Positions 1 through 6,577 of a stretch of DNA of 12,873 nucleotides are shown here, piece by piece; within the stretch, counting starts at the first letter, position 1; every line of letters begins with the position of its first letter. The notes under the pieces are model-generated. The model saw nothing but the letters and a program-made list of their open reading frames with translations. It made no database searches and was not told where the DNA came from. A program made the translations under genes and the position numbers. The DNA is from an uncultured Clostridium sp. Lineage in GTDB: Bacteria > Bacillota > Clostridia > Peptostreptococcales > Peptostreptococcaceae. The stretch is taken from assembly GCA_900557165.1 (NCBI GenBank), contig USRS01000074.1, positions 1 through 12,873 of the forward strand, in the 5' to 3' direction.

Positions 1-177
1 CAATAGTATATATAACACTCTATAGTTTAACGACACTAACCGGCACAGCTTACTAAAATAAAATCGTTCAGCCTGCAGCTCCAGAGTGATGTTCAACTTT
101 ATTCCATACATTGGCTCTCACCTTACCCAACTCTCTGTAGAATTTCAAAAAAGTCTACTGTCTCTATCATTGCTTTT
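1..177 (-). ncRNA. T-box riboswitch leader, isoleucine specifier, partial (leader of ileS outside the window)
   Basis: Read on the minus strand, this stretch has the Stem I signature of a T-box. A GATAGAGACAGTAG-type base starts near 173. The AGAGAG motif is at 136-131, followed by GGGTAAGGTGAGAGCC (128-113), the distal loop that contacts the tRNA elbow. TTGG (130-127) pairs with CCAA (114-111). Below this, ATTC..TACA pairs with TGTA..GAAT, and the specifier side reads GAAC-ATC-ACTCT. By analogy with tyrS-type leaders the specifier is ATC at 90-88, which is isoleucine. T-boxes sense uncharged tRNA and switch between an antiterminator and a terminator. Those parts, with their TGG-ACC sequence, are not visible and must lie beyond position 1. 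The divIVA-ileS order is common in Firmicutes, so ileS is the expected downstream gene (inference). Confidence 0.85.
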
Positions 178-201
178 TTAATATGTATTTTATATTCTTA
201 A

Positions 202-230
202 AGTATACAATAACTTATTATTTCCGTCAA
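202..230 (-). promoter_or_regulatory. SigmaA promoter of the T-box leader
   Basis: On the minus strand TTGACG (230-225) and TATACT (207-202) are separated by exactly 17 bases. This is near-consensus for the vegetative sigma factor. Transcription would begin near 195, some 20 bases before the T-box Stem I. It gives the downstream tRNA synthetase its own promoter, separate from the division operon ending at 258. I see no convincing terminator hairpin between divIVA and this promoter, so read-through is possible. Confidence 0.75.
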
Positions 231-257
231 TATAATTATTAATTAAATAAAATTTTA

Positions 258-800
258 TTATTCTAGAGCTGATGCAGCTTCATCTTGTGCTAACAATCCA
301 TCTCCATCTGTAGATAAATTATTTGCTCCAAATGATTCTTTGCATTGTTCATCTACATCATAAAATATCTCATCTATTGTTGTCATCTCATCTTTAATTA
401 AAGATTTAAATTTATTTCTAAATATTTTAAATTCTTTAACAAGATTATCATATTGATTTTGTAATTCAATTATTCTTTCCTTACAATCCTCAATAATTTG
501 TTTTGATTTTAACTCAGCTTCTTCTACTATTATTTTTGCTTTTTTATTAGCTGCACTACAAGTATCTTCTGCTGCAGTTTGAGCAGTTATTAATGTTGCA
601 TTTAACGTTTCTTCTATACTTTTATATCTACTAACTTGCTCTTGATATAACTTAAGTTTTTCTTTTAAATCTAAATTTTCTCTATATAAATTTTCAAAAT
701 CTTCTTTGACTATATCTAGGAATTCATCAACTTCTTCTTCGTTATATCCCCTAAATCCTTTTTTAAATTCTTTATTTTCTATGTCCATCGGAGTAATCAT
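258..800 (-). CDS. divIVA: Cell-division / polar-scaffold protein DivIVA
   Basis: This 180-residue protein is a coiled-coil scaffold of the DivIVA/GpsB family. Such proteins bind negatively curved membrane at septa and poles and recruit division, wall or sporulation partners. The N-terminal lipid-binding domain is clear: TPMDIENKEF, then GFRGYN and EVDEFLDIV. Phe16-Arg17 match the membrane-inserting Phe-Arg pair of B. subtilis DivIVA. Residues about 25-150 are charged heptad-like coiled coil with a short alanine-rich break near 65-85. The tail is acidic and low in complexity. The start ATG has an AGGAGGG site (813-807) that overlaps the TAG stop of ylmH, suggesting translational coupling. It is the last gene of the hlyD-like/yggS/sepF/yggT/ylmH cluster. 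Family assignment is firm. Whether its role here is Min placement, wall growth or pole tethering cannot be told from sequence. Confidence 0.93.
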   Translation of the reverse strand: MITPMDIENKEFKKGFRGYNEEEVDEFLDIVKEDFENLYRENLDLKEKLKLYQEQVSRYKSIEETLNATLITAQTAAEDTCSAANKKAKIIVEEAELKSKQIIEDCKERIIELQNQYDNLVKEFKIFRNKFKSLIKDEMTTIDEIFYDVDEQCKESFGANNLSTDGDGLLAQDEAASALE

Positions 801-811
801 ATATTTCCCTC

Positions 812-1597
812 CTACAATAATATTTTTCCTTGAACTTTAATTTTACCTTTTTTAGTTAAACCACCAATAGAAGTTATTTGTGATCTACCTTTTCCTCTAA
901 CAGAGATTAAACATCCTGCTTTTATTTCGTTTGAGCAAGATGTTATTTTTTCATAATTTACTTGAACTTTTTCATTATTTATTAGTTTTGAACTTTCTTG
1001 TCTAGATATATTATATAAACCACTTATTATACAGTCTATTCTGCTAGATGTTACAGTAAAAGATACATCCTTATATTTGGGCTTACTATATATAATATCT
1101 TCTCTAGAAATTTCTTTTAATTTAACATTATTGTTAGAAACTTTTTCTAAGTTCATTAAAATAAAATCACATATGTCAAAACTAACTATTACCTGACAAA
1201 AGTTCTCATGTATAATTATATCTCCAATTTTTTCTCTTTTTATACCTAAGCTAAGCAAGGAGCCTAGATAATCTTTGTGGCTAATGGATTTAAATTTGAA
1301 ATTACCTTCGATTTGTATAAATCTTAAAGTTTCATCAATATCTTCATACTCCATATAAAAAGGATATATAAATACTATTTTTCTTTCACTTTCATCATAT
1401 CCACCATCAACGCTATATTTTAAATCATCATTTGAATTTAAAATTGCTTTTGCATTTTCAACTTCAAAAGGATTTAAAAAATCACTATATCTTACATCAT
1501 AATTTTTTAAACAACCATTTGCTTTATCAATAATTTTAAACATCTTATTTTTTAAGCCTATATCTTTAATGTATGATGTTAATTTTATTTTGTCCAT
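812..1597 (-). CDS. ylmH: YlmH-family S4-domain RNA-binding protein
   Basis: The protein has 261 residues. The N-terminal half is the YlmH-specific domain with the family motif HKDYLGSLLSLGIKREKIGD (about 107-126). Residues about 183-245 form an S4 domain (SSRIDCIISGLYNISRQESS, then a VNYEK strand), which binds RNA. In B. subtilis the homologue acts in ribosome-associated quality control on nascent chains on large subunits; older literature links the gene only to the division cluster by position. The start is supported by AGGAAG (1609-1604) six bases upstream, and this site overlaps the TAG stop of yggT. Its own TAG stop overlaps the divIVA ribosome site. Spacings on both sides are near 10 bases, as expected in one operon. 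Its role here is by homology. Confidence 0.9.
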   Translation of the reverse strand: MDKIKLTSYIKDIGLKNKMFKIIDKANGCLKNYDVRYSDFLNPFEVENAKAILNSNDDLKYSVDGGYDESERKIVFIYPFYMEYEDIDETLRFIQIEGNFKFKSISHKDYLGSLLSLGIKREKIGDIIIHENFCQVIVSFDICDFILMNLEKVSNNNVKLKEISREDIIYSKPKYKDVSFTVTSSRIDCIISGLYNISRQESSKLINNEKVQVNYEKITSCSNEIKAGCLISVRGKGRSQITSIGGLTKKGKIKVQGKILL

Positions 1598-1607
1598 TTT
1601 TCACTTC

Positions 1608-1868
1608 CTACCAAACTAAAGAAAAAATTAATCTTTGTACAAATGATATTAAAAAAATTGCTATAACTGGTGAAAAATCTATTGGTATATCTATATATCT
1701 AAATAAAAGCTCTCTAATTGGACCAACTAAAGGTTCTGTAATCATGCTTAATATTTCATAAGGCTTTGAATATCTAGCCCCAGGAAACCAAGACATCAAA
1801 CATTGTATAATAATAAGCCATGTTAATAAGTTTAAAAGTCTAACAAGCAATACTGCTATAATATGCAT
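1608..1868 (-). CDS. yggT: YggT-family small membrane protein
   Basis: This 86-residue protein has two hydrophobic helices, about 3-26 and 66-84. Between them is the family signature SWFPGARYSKPYEILSMITE, then a PLVGPIRELL segment and IDFSPVIAIFLI. YggT/YlmG proteins are integral membrane proteins encoded beside sepF in bacteria and in chloroplasts. Their molecular function is not settled, though a role in membrane or division organisation is suggested by context. An AGGAG site (1880-1876) lies seven bases before the ATG. The sepF stop is 18 bases upstream, and the TAG stop lies inside the ylmH ribosome site. Length and motifs fit an intact family member. Confidence 0.9.
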   Translation of the reverse strand: MHIIAVLLVRLLNLLTWLIIIQCLMSWFPGARYSKPYEILSMITEPLVGPIRELLFRYIDIPIDFSPVIAIFLISFVQRLIFSLVW

Positions 1869-1886
1869 GGTATTTCTCCTTTTTAA

Positions 1887-2360
1887 TTATTTTTGCCATG
1901 GAAAAAATGCTTTACTTTCTAATTCTTTTTTTACATTAGCATCTATGTCCACATTGCTTGGTGCTAACATAAATATAGATTTAGAAACTTTTTGCATACT
2001 TCCATCTAACATATATACTGCCCCACTCATAAAGTAGTATATTGATTTTTTAACTTCTGGTTCGTGTTCTATACTTTCTAAGTTTACAATTACTGCTCTT
2101 CTTTGTCTTAAATGATCTGCTATTATAGTTACATCTTCATATTTTTTAGGTTCAGCTATAACTACTTTCATTTGACTATTAGTATGTATATTCACTATTT
2201 TACTTTTTGCGGTTTGAGTATTAATATTTTCAGCTTTAACTTCTGGTTCTTCATCTATTTCATCTCTTTGACCATAATCAACTTCATCTTCATAATACTC
2301 TTCTTCATCACCTTCAACTGTCATCCAGTTTCTAAATTTCTTTATTATTCCTTCACTCAT
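1887..2360 (-). CDS. sepF: Cell-division protein SepF
   Basis: This 157-residue protein is the FtsZ-binding membrane anchor of Gram-positive bacteria. Residues 1-13 (MSEGIIKKFRNWM) can form the amphipathic membrane-binding helix. Residues about 15-58 are a very acidic, flexible linker rich in Glu and Asp. Residues about 60-150 form the compact SepF domain, with KYEDVTIIADHLRQRRAVIV, a Gly in YYFMSGAVYMLDG, and the SIFMLAPSNVDI strand. SepF polymerises into rings and works beside FtsA at the Z ring. The ATG follows a strong AGGGAGGA site (2375-2368), and the yggS stop lies 23 bases upstream. The order yggS-sepF-yggT-ylmH-divIVA is the classic Firmicute arrangement, so I am confident. Confidence 0.95.
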   Translation of the reverse strand: MSEGIIKKFRNWMTVEGDEEEYYEDEVDYGQRDEIDEEPEVKAENINTQTAKSKIVNIHTNSQMKVVIAEPKKYEDVTIIADHLRQRRAVIVNLESIEHEPEVKKSIYYFMSGAVYMLDGSMQKVSKSIFMLAPSNVDIDANVKKELESKAFFPWQK

Positions 2361-2383
2361 TTTATATTCCTCCCTATATTTTC

Positions 2384-3079
2384 TTATTTATTATAATTTC
2401 TTTCTCCAAATATAGAAGTTCCTACCCTCACTATAGTAGAACCTTCTTCAATTGCAATTTTATAATCATGACTCATTCCCATAGATAAAGTGTCCATATC
2501 TACGTTAGATAAGTTTAATTTTTTTACTTCTAATGATAAATCTTTTAAATCTTTAAATACTTGTCTTATTTTTTGTTCATCATCTATAAACGGAGCCATA
2601 GTCATTAAACCTTTAATATGTATGTTTTTATAATTACTAGACACTTCTTTTATAAAATCGATTACCTCTTCTTCTTCTAAACCATGTTTACTTTCTTCTT
2701 TTGATATATTAACTTGAACTAGGCAATTAATAACTTTATCTATTTTTTCAGCTCTTTTTTGTATTTCTTCACATAGTGCTATTCTATCTAAAGAGTGAAT
2801 CATATATGCTTTATCTATTATGTATTTAACTTTATTTGTCTGTAAAGTTCCAATCAAATGATATCTAACCTTATCACCTATAGCTTCATATTTTCTAGCT
2901 AATTCCTGAGGTTTGTTTTCTCCTATATCTGTTATTCCCGCATCTATAGCTTCCAAAACCTTATCTACATCAACAGTTTTAGTGACCGCCATTAAATTTA
3001 CTTTATCTTGTCTATTACATTTTTTTTCAATATCTTCAATATTTTTTTTAATAGATACTATGTTCTCTTTAATTGACAT
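2384..3079 (-). CDS. yggS: YggS/YlmE-family PLP-binding protein
   Basis: This is a pyridoxal-5'-phosphate homeostasis protein of the PLPBP family with an alanine-racemase-like TIM-barrel fold and no known enzymatic turnover. It holds PLP and influences vitamin B6 and amino-acid/keto-acid balance. Visible signatures are AVTKT near residue 31 with Lys34 as the PLP-binding lysine, IGENKPQEL, HLIGTLQTNKVKYI, LVQVNISKEESKHG, GLMTMAP and LSMGMSHDYKIAIEEGSTIVRVGTSIFG. I chose the ATG at 3079-3077, giving 231 residues. It follows AGAAGGTGG with a five-base gap and matches the usual family length. A longer in-frame start at 3121 has no ribosome site and would overlap the previous gene. The HlyD-like gene ends 25 bases upstream. 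Confidence 0.92.
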   Translation of the reverse strand: MSIKENIVSIKKNIEDIEKKCNRQDKVNLMAVTKTVDVDKVLEAIDAGITDIGENKPQELARKYEAIGDKVRYHLIGTLQTNKVKYIIDKAYMIHSLDRIALCEEIQKRAEKIDKVINCLVQVNISKEESKHGLEEEEVIDFIKEVSSNYKNIHIKGLMTMAPFIDDEQKIRQVFKDLKDLSLEVKKLNLSNVDMDTLSMGMSHDYKIAIEEGSTIVRVGTSIFGERNYNK

Positions 3080-3104
3080 AATTACCACCTTCTCATGTGT
3101 TATA

Positions 3105-4172
3105 TTAATTAATTTTTGCAACTTTTTTATTAAAAAAATTAGGTTTTAGTATAATTCTATCGTGTAAATTTACTGTGTTTACTCCACTTTTTTCATTATT
3201 TCTAAAATCTACATATATATAATCATCATCTTCAAAATAATCGCCTTTAATTTCAACAAATTCAGGTTTATTATTTTCTTCGTTTATGACATAGACACCT
3301 TTTTTATTATTTTCATTAACTATGGATTGTTTAGGTATTCTTAAAGCTTCCATTTGCCTATATATTATATCAAATTCTGCTTCTCTTGTATCATAAATTC
3401 CAATATTTTGTTGAGTAATTTTAACTACTACAACAAAGTAGTCCTTTTTCTTGTAAATTTTATATATTTCACCATTTATTAATTCCTTCTTAATCTTAAT
3501 TTTAACACTATCATCTTTTTTAAACAACTTATTATCTTTACTAACAAATGCTAGATAAACTTCATTATTATTTATAATTCTAGCAATAGTTTCTCCTTGT
3601 TTAATTTTCGTGTTATCACCACTTGTAGAAATATAATTGTTACTAGAGACTTCTATATCTTCCTTTATTAAAGCAGATAAATTTTCACTACTATATTTAT
3701 TTTCATTATTGTCGTATTTATAAGATACTACCCCTGATGTATCACTATAATAGTCAGTACTATTATTTTTAACTTTTTCTTCTAATATTTTAAGTTGTTC
3801 TTTTTTTGCAGATAATACACCTTTTTGAAAGCTATTATTATTTTTTTCAATTTCTTTTATATCCTCTTTTAAATCATATATTTCTTTATTAATACTATTG
3901 TTTATATAACTATTATATACAACGGCTATTTTCTGAGAGTTTTGGACTTTTTCATTTTCACTTACTATTAAAGACAATACACCATTTGTATCGCTTTTTA
4001 TCAAATATTCATCTCTAATTATCAAAGCTTTAGTTTTTATTTTCATAGTATAATCATCATCTTTTAAAGTTAATACAGTTGTGGTCAACCCTAACAAAAG
4101 AGTTACTCCTCTAAATAAAATATAAATTAACACTCCTAAAATAAAAATCCTTGAATATTTTATTTTCTTCAA
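3105..4172 (-). CDS. HlyD-like membrane-anchored protein (membrane-fusion-protein fold), function unknown
   Basis: This 355-residue protein has one N-terminal membrane helix (about 8-32) and an outward domain. The outward part looks like an HlyD/MacA-type adaptor. It has a lipoyl-like half (YLIKSDTNGVLSLIVSENEKV), a Lys/Glu-rich coiled-coil hairpin at about 95-137, a second lipoyl-like half (DTSGVVSYKYDN, then IKQGETIARI), and beta-barrel strands up to the end. Usually such adaptors join an ABC or MFS exporter, but none is encoded nearby. Here the gene heads the yggS-sepF-yggT-ylmH-divIVA operon. The frame can open with GTG at 4181-4179, but the only ribosome-site-like sequence (GAGGTGAG) overlaps that GTG and suits the TTG at 4172-4170, so I used TTG. 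Fold assignment is moderate. Function is unknown and a division or envelope role is only inferred from position. Confidence 0.75.
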   Translation of the reverse strand: MKKIKYSRIFILGVLIYILFRGVTLLLGLTTTVLTLKDDDYTMKIKTKALIIRDEYLIKSDTNGVLSLIVSENEKVQNSQKIAVVYNSYINNSINKEIYDLKEDIKEIEKNNNSFQKGVLSAKKEQLKILEEKVKNNSTDYYSDTSGVVSYKYDNNENKYSSENLSALIKEDIEVSSNNYISTSGDNTKIKQGETIARIINNNEVYLAFVSKDNKLFKKDDSVKIKIKKELINGEIYKIYKKKDYFVVVVKITQQNIGIYDTREAEFDIIYRQMEALRIPKQSIVNENNKKGVYVINEENNKPEFVEIKGDYFEDDDYIYVDFRNNEKSGVNTVNLHDRIILKPNFFNKKVAKIN

Positions 4173-4508
4173 TGAACTCACCTCAGCATTTAGATTTTTT
4201 AAAGGTGTTTAATTATATAATTTCTTTAAATTTTATTTAAATCCTTCTAAAATTAATAAGTATACTTCAGATTTCATTAACAACTATTATTTCTTATTTC
4301 ATCTTTTTTCTTCAAAAAAAATTAATTATATTTGGTAATTAATCACTTCTACAAAAATAAAATTAAATTATAAGACGAGTTTTGTTATAATTTGCTTTCC
4401 TTATATAACATAATTACATATATTTCTACTTAAATTATTTCTGCCTTCATACATACTTTATTTTCTTTAGACTAAAATAAAAAAAAGATTATTTTGGAGG
4501 AAATAAAA
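4173..4508. promoter_or_regulatory. Divergent intergenic region between the HlyD-like operon and DUF1540 gene
   Basis: About 336 very AT-rich bases hold no gene that I can support. Read on the plus strand, TGTTATAAT (4383-4391) is an extended -10 with a weak -35 TTAAAT (4363-4368), a fair promoter for the DUF1540 gene. On the minus strand TTGTAG (4354-4349), 18 bases, then TATAAT (4330-4325) could serve the division operon. An 8-bp perfect inverted repeat, ATTAATTA (4321-4328) and TAATTAAT (4336-4343), straddles that second -10 and could be an operator. In sequence this AT-rich, all three calls are tentative. Confidence 0.35.
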
Positions 4509-4817
4509 ATGTCTGATAAAAAAATATATTGTAACGCAGTTAATTGCGCACATAATTATAATCATGACTGCCATGCTGGTAATATACATATAAGAGGTAT
4601 ATCTGCTGTGAGAACATCTGATACTACTTGTTCAACATACTTTGCTGATAGTGTAGGTTTTTTTACAAGTGTAATTGAAGTTGGTCATTATACTACACCT
4701 GAAGATATAATATGTGAAGCTAATAATTGCATATATTATAAAGATAGTAATTGCACTGCTCCTGATGTTAATATAAATTCTCATTTTTCATCTTGTGAAA
4801 CATTTCAACCTAAATAA
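4509..4817 (+). CDS. DUF1540 protein with two Cys4 modules
   Basis: This 102-residue protein is the only plus-strand gene in the window. It consists of two DUF1540-type modules. The first has Cys8, Cys13, Cys21 and Cys41; the second has Cys69, Cys74, Cys82 and Cys96. Each begins C-x4-C-x7-C, so one is probably an internal duplication of the other, and each could bind a metal ion (inference). There is no signal peptide or membrane helix. The function of DUF1540 is unknown. The family is common in spore-forming Clostridia, but I see no convincing sporulation promoter here. The ATG at 4509 follows TTGGAGGA (4494-4501) at a good distance. An earlier in-frame TTG at 4494 lies inside that ribosome site and is unlikely to be the start. 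The gene converges with serS on a shared terminator. Confidence 0.88.
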   Translation: MSDKKIYCNAVNCAHNYNHDCHAGNIHIRGISAVRTSDTTCSTYFADSVGFFTSVIEVGHYTTPEDIICEANNCIYYKDSNCTAPDVNINSHFSSCETFQPK

Positions 4818-4860
4818 ATTATCAACAGATAGAATAATTTATAATTTCCTTACAATTAAA
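4814..4860. repeat. 47-bp AT-rich element, copy 1
   Basis: This stretch matches 6484-6530 without gaps at 38 of 47 positions by my count. Both copies end at the A-run that starts a terminator hairpin. Each contains a weak inverted repeat (here AAATTAT at 4816-4822 with ATAATTT at 4834-4840), then TATAATTT and TTACAAT. It covers the DUF1540 stop codon and 3' end. Sequence this AT-rich matches easily by chance, so the relationship is suggestive only. Confidence 0.4.
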
Positions 4861-4887
4861 AAAGAGAGATTTTTCATCTCTCTTTTT
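4859..4887. terminator. Bidirectional intrinsic terminator between DUF1540 gene and serS
   Basis: AAAAAGAGAGAT (4859-4870) and ATCTCTCTTTTT (4876-4887) form a perfect 12-bp stem with a five-base loop. The arms give a U-run in both directions. It lies 41 bases after the DUF1540 stop and 19 bases after the serS stop on the other strand, so it can end both convergent transcripts. Confidence 0.88.
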
Positions 4888-4906
4888 CTTATATGCAGAT
4901 TATAAA

Positions 4907-6184
4907 TTATTTTATAACATCCATTCCCATATATGGTCTTAATACTTCTGGAACTACTACTGATCCATCAGCTTGTTGGTAGTTTTCAAGTATAGCAGCA
5001 ACTGTTCTACCTACAGCAAGACCTGAACCATTTAATGTATGACAGTATTCTGCTTTAGAGTTTTTATCTCTTCTAAATCTTATACCAGCTCTTCTAGCTT
5101 GGAAATCTTCAAAGTTTGAACAAGAAGATATTTCAACGTATCTGTTGTATGATGGCATCCATACTTCTAAGTCATATTTAAATGCTGCAGTGAATCCTAA
5201 GTCACCAGTACATATTTTAACTACTCTGTATGGTAATCCTAACATTTGTAACATCATTTCAGCATCATTTGTTAATTTTTCTAATTCTTCATAAGATTCT
5301 TCTGGTTTAACAAATTTAACTAATTCAACTTTGTTAAATTGATGTTGTCTAACTAATCCTCTAGTATCTCTACCTGCAGAACCTGCTTCTGATCTGAAGC
5401 ATGGAGTGTATGCACAGTATTTTATTGGTAATTTATCTCCACTTACTATTTCATCTCTATGTATGTTAGTTACTGGTACTTCTGCAGTTGGTATTAAGAA
5501 GTAATCTAATCCTTCTATTTTGAACATATCTTCTGCAAATTTAGGAAGTTGTCCTGTTCCAACAAAACTATCTCTATTTGCCATAAATGGTGGTAATATT
5601 TCTGTATATCCATTTTTATCAGTATGTGTATTTAAGAAGAAGTTTACTAAAGATCTTTCTAATCTTGCACCTTTATCTTTGTATAAAGTAAATCTTGAAC
5701 CAGTTATTTTAGCTCCTGTTTCAAAATCTAATATTCCAAGATTTGTTCCTATATCCCAGTGAGCTTTGAAATCAAAATCAAATTGTTTTGGTTCTCCCCA
5801 TTTTCTAATTTCTACATTATCTTCATCTGTATCGCCTTGTGGAACGTTTACATTTGGTACGTTTGGTATTCTAAGTAATCTATATTGTAGTTCTTCTTGA
5901 ACTTTTTTTACTTTTTCATCTAAACCTTTTATTTTTTCTGAAAGCTCTTTTAATTTAACTTTTTCAGCTTCAGCTTCTTCTTTTTTTCCTTCTTTCATTA
6001 ATTGAGGTATTTTCTTTTGCTCAATATTCATTTCGCTTTTTAAAGCTTCAACCTCTTTTAATAATTCTCTTCTTTGGTCATCTAGTTCTACAACAGCATC
6101 AAGGTCAAATTCTTTTTCCCCTCTTCTGTCCATAGCCTTTTTAATATCTTCTAGATTTTCTCTTATCCTTTTGATATCTAACAT
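4907..6184 (-). CDS. serS: Seryl-tRNA synthetase
   Basis: This 425-residue class II aminoacyl-tRNA synthetase charges tRNA-Ser with serine in the cytoplasm. Residues 1-105 form the long antiparallel coiled-coil arm that grips the tRNA variable arm, rich in Lys and Glu. The catalytic core shows the TAEVP serine-site motif (233-237), class II motif 2 [14 protein letters not shown] (263-276), [15 protein letters not shown] (351-365), and motif 3 with [10 protein letters not shown] (385-394). Length is normal and no key segment is missing. An AGGAGGA site (6197-6191) precedes the ATG. It is a single-gene unit with its own sigmaA promoter near 6298 and terminator at 4887-4859. The predicted leader is only about 84 bases and shows no T-box, unlike the ileS leader at the window start. 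Confidence 0.97.
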   Translation of the reverse strand: MLDIKRIRENLEDIKKAMDRRGEKEFDLDAVVELDDQRRELLKEVEALKSEMNIEQKKIPQLMKEGKKEEAEAEKVKLKELSEKIKGLDEKVKKVQEELQYRLLRIPNVPNVNVPQGDTDEDNVEIRKWGEPKQFDFDFKAHWDIGTNLGILDFETGAKITGSRFTLYKDKGARLERSLVNFFLNTHTDKNGYTEILPPFMANRDSFVGTGQLPKFAEDMFKIEGLDYFLIPTAEVPVTNIHRDEIVSGDKLPIKYCAYTPCFRSEAGSAGRDTRGLVRQHQFNKVELVKFVKPEESYEELEKLTNDAEMMLQMLGLPYRVVKICTGDLGFTAAFKYDLEVWMPSYNRYVEISSCSNFEDFQARRAGIRFRRDKNSKAEYCHTLNGSGLAVGRTVAAILENYQQADGSVVVPEVLRPYMGMDVIK

Positions 6185-6274
6185 TTTCTTTCCTCCTACA
6201 TATTATGTACAATTGAATTACGTATACTCCCTAAGAATATAAAATATAAAGTATAATCAATCCATTTTAACTAT

Positions 6275-6303
6275 ATTTTAAGCATTATAAATTATCTTGT
6301 CAA
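6275..6303 (-). promoter_or_regulatory. SigmaA promoter of serS
   Basis: On the minus strand a perfect TTGACA (6303-6298) is followed after exactly 17 bases by TAAAAT (6280-6275). Transcription would start near 6268, leaving an untranslated leader of about 84 bases before serS. No competing hairpin or T-box motif is visible in that leader. Confidence 0.8.
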
Positions 6304-6426
6304 ATAATTTAATAATATAATATAAATTTCAATATTATTACTTTATTCTATATAAGATTATAACCAATTATATTAAAAATTTCACTTTTTGTCCTAAAAA
6401 TATAAAATATTATATAATAAAAATTC

Positions 6427-6462
6427 ACTTCGTTCATATTGCTAACGACTTCGTCCATTGCT
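6427..6462. repeat. Short tandem repeat with ACTTCGT units
   Basis: Two near-identical units lie side by side: ACTTCGTTCATATTGCT (6427-6443) and ACTTCGTCCATTGCT (6448-6462), the second missing two bases and with one change. Read on the other strand they contain GAACGAAGT and GACGAAGT. I recall ACGAAGTGA-type words as common in dispersed intergenic repeats of Firmicutes, which is a memory and not a search result. The composition is distinct from the flanks. Confidence 0.5.
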
Positions 6463-6483
6463 CAAGCTAATAAGTTTGAAATT

Positions 6484-6530
6484 ATAAATTATCCACAAAT
6501 CAGATAATATATAATTTAATTACAATAAAA
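6484..6530. repeat. 47-bp AT-rich element, copy 2
   Basis: This is the counterpart of 4814-4860, in the same orientation, again touching the A-run of a terminator stem. It contains ATTATC (6488-6493) and GATAAT (6503-6508) as an inverted repeat, then TATAATTT and TTACAAT. The paired arms differ from copy 1 while pairing is kept. It includes TTATCCACA (6489-6497), a match to the DnaA-box consensus, where copy 1 has TTATCAACA. Confidence 0.4.
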
Positions 6531-6559
6531 AATGGTTCTCAAAATTGAGAACCATTTTT
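6528..6559. terminator. Intrinsic terminator of the alanine symporter gene
   Basis: AAAAATGGTTCTC (6528-6540) and GAGAACCATTTTT (6547-6559) form a perfect 13-bp stem with a six-base loop. Read on the minus strand it ends in a run of six U residues, 18 bases after the symporter stop codon. The symmetric arms would also stop plus-strand transcription. Confidence 0.9.
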
Positions 6560-6577
6560 ATCAAGAGCTATTATTTT

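Larger units (their letters stand above)
6185..6577. other. Intergenic region between serS and the symporter gene
   Basis: These 393 bases hold no gene I can support. In minus-strand order they contain the symporter terminator (6559-6528), the 47-bp AT-rich element (6530-6484), a small tandem repeat (6462-6427), about 120 bases of featureless AT-rich sequence, and the serS promoter and ribosome site. The tandem repeat is much richer in G and C than its surroundings. Confidence 0.7.

Noticed and set aside
4179..4207. CACCT / AGGTG inverted repeat hiding the ribosome site of the HlyD-like gene, like the spoIVA case
   Set aside because: Only five base pairs with a 19-base AT-rich loop, too weak to claim.
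4448..4459. CATACATACTTT as a sigmaE/sigmaK -10 for the DUF1540 gene
   Set aside because: No matching -35 at the required 14-17 bases. The nearest ATATATT-like word is too far upstream.
5520..5762. Plus-strand open frames opposite serS, the symporter gene, gpsA, yggS and sepF
   Set aside because: They lie antisense inside strongly conserved genes, lack ribosome sites and look like no known family. They are shadows of the real reading frames.
6489..6497. TTATCCACA, a match to the DnaA-box consensus, as a possible replication or DnaA-control site
   Set aside because: It is a single perfect copy in AT-rich DNA, with only a one-mismatch relative at 4819-4827 and no cluster, AT-rich unwinding element or dnaA/dnaN gene nearby.
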